A stretch of DNA of 56,579 nt from Virgibacillus sp. AGTR (GTDB lineage Bacteria > Bacillota > Bacilli > Bacillales > Amphibacillaceae), in assembly GCF_016919725.2 (NCBI RefSeq), contig NZ_JAJERH010000023.1:1-56579 (forward strand). The letters are read 5' to 3'. This document shows positions 56,563 to 56,579 of this stretch, one piece after another. The number at the start of each line of letters is the position of its first letter. Position 1 is the stretch's first letter. A model generated the notes under the pieces. That model was not told where the DNA came from, did not search any database, and was given only the letters and a program-made list of their open reading frames with translations. The translations under genes and the position numbers were made by a program.

Positions 56563-56579
56563 ACAATTAGTTAATCATA

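Noticed and set aside
1-56579. CRISPR array, tRNA or rRNA genes
   Set aside because: I saw no regularly spaced repeats with unique spacers, no cloverleaf with a CCA end and no rRNA-like sequence. This was by eye only.

Overview
The window looks like the chromosome of a low-GC Gram-positive, spore-former-type bacterium (Bacillaceae; a halotolerant Oceanobacillus/Gracilibacillus/Virgibacillus-like genus is my inference). The reasons are strong AGGAGG-type ribosome binding sites, many TTG/GTG starts, a complete dltXABCD operon for teichoic-acid D-alanylation, a Bacillus-type inositol (iol) operon, and a PbuE-type purine efflux pump under an adenine riboswitch. Most of it is an accessory region: defence-type genes and decayed mobile elements surround three metabolic or cell-wall blocks.

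Layout. 0-7.9 kb: a Wadjet-type anti-plasmid operon on the minus strand (order jetD-jetA-jetB-jetC), whose SMC-like jetC carries an in-frame TAA. 7.9-9 kb: ISL3 transposase remnant and a group II intron 3' end. 9-15.8 kb: sensor kinase, response regulator and dltXABCD, visibly richer in G+C than the neighbours. 15.8-17.8 kb: a graveyard with a group II intron 5' part, an IS3-type remnant and a sugar-porter pseudogene. 17.8-28.5 kb: a putative defence island, with a nuclease-DUF2075 ATPase, a NUDIX hydrolase and a PLD-SF2 helicase-DUF3427 protein in one operon, then a dead IS4-type element and a large SF1 helicase.

28.9-38.6 kb: minus-strand operon iolR - tautomerase - iolA - iolB - iolC - iolD - iolE - iolJ - iolG, which takes myo-inositol to acetyl-CoA and dihydroxyacetone phosphate. 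39-43.8 kb, plus strand: a second IolR-like DeoR regulator, an orphan PTS IIB/IIA pair without a IIC, and a second inositol-dehydrogenase-like gene with a sodium:solute symporter behind an 11-bp-periodic operator. 44.2-45.6 kb: pbuE and its riboswitch. 45.8-46.8 kb: a NucS-like nuclease gene with an in-frame TAA. 47.1 kb: an IS21 istA remnant. 47.4-51.3 kb: a MacB-type ABC transporter.

51.4 kb to the end is the most interesting part: a very AT-rich cluster around an easily missed 55-residue peptide with eight cysteines (52672-52839, minus strand). It has its own strong promoter, AGGAGG site and a 17-bp terminator. Around it lie a membrane-anchored metallopeptidase, two membrane-anchored thioredoxin-fold proteins (CLQC and CPIC), a MauE-type redox membrane protein and an exporter-type ABC transporter without a C39 peptidase domain. 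I propose that this makes, oxidises and exports a disulfide-rich, probably antimicrobial peptide. The adjacent FtsX-type transporter is a candidate for self-protection.
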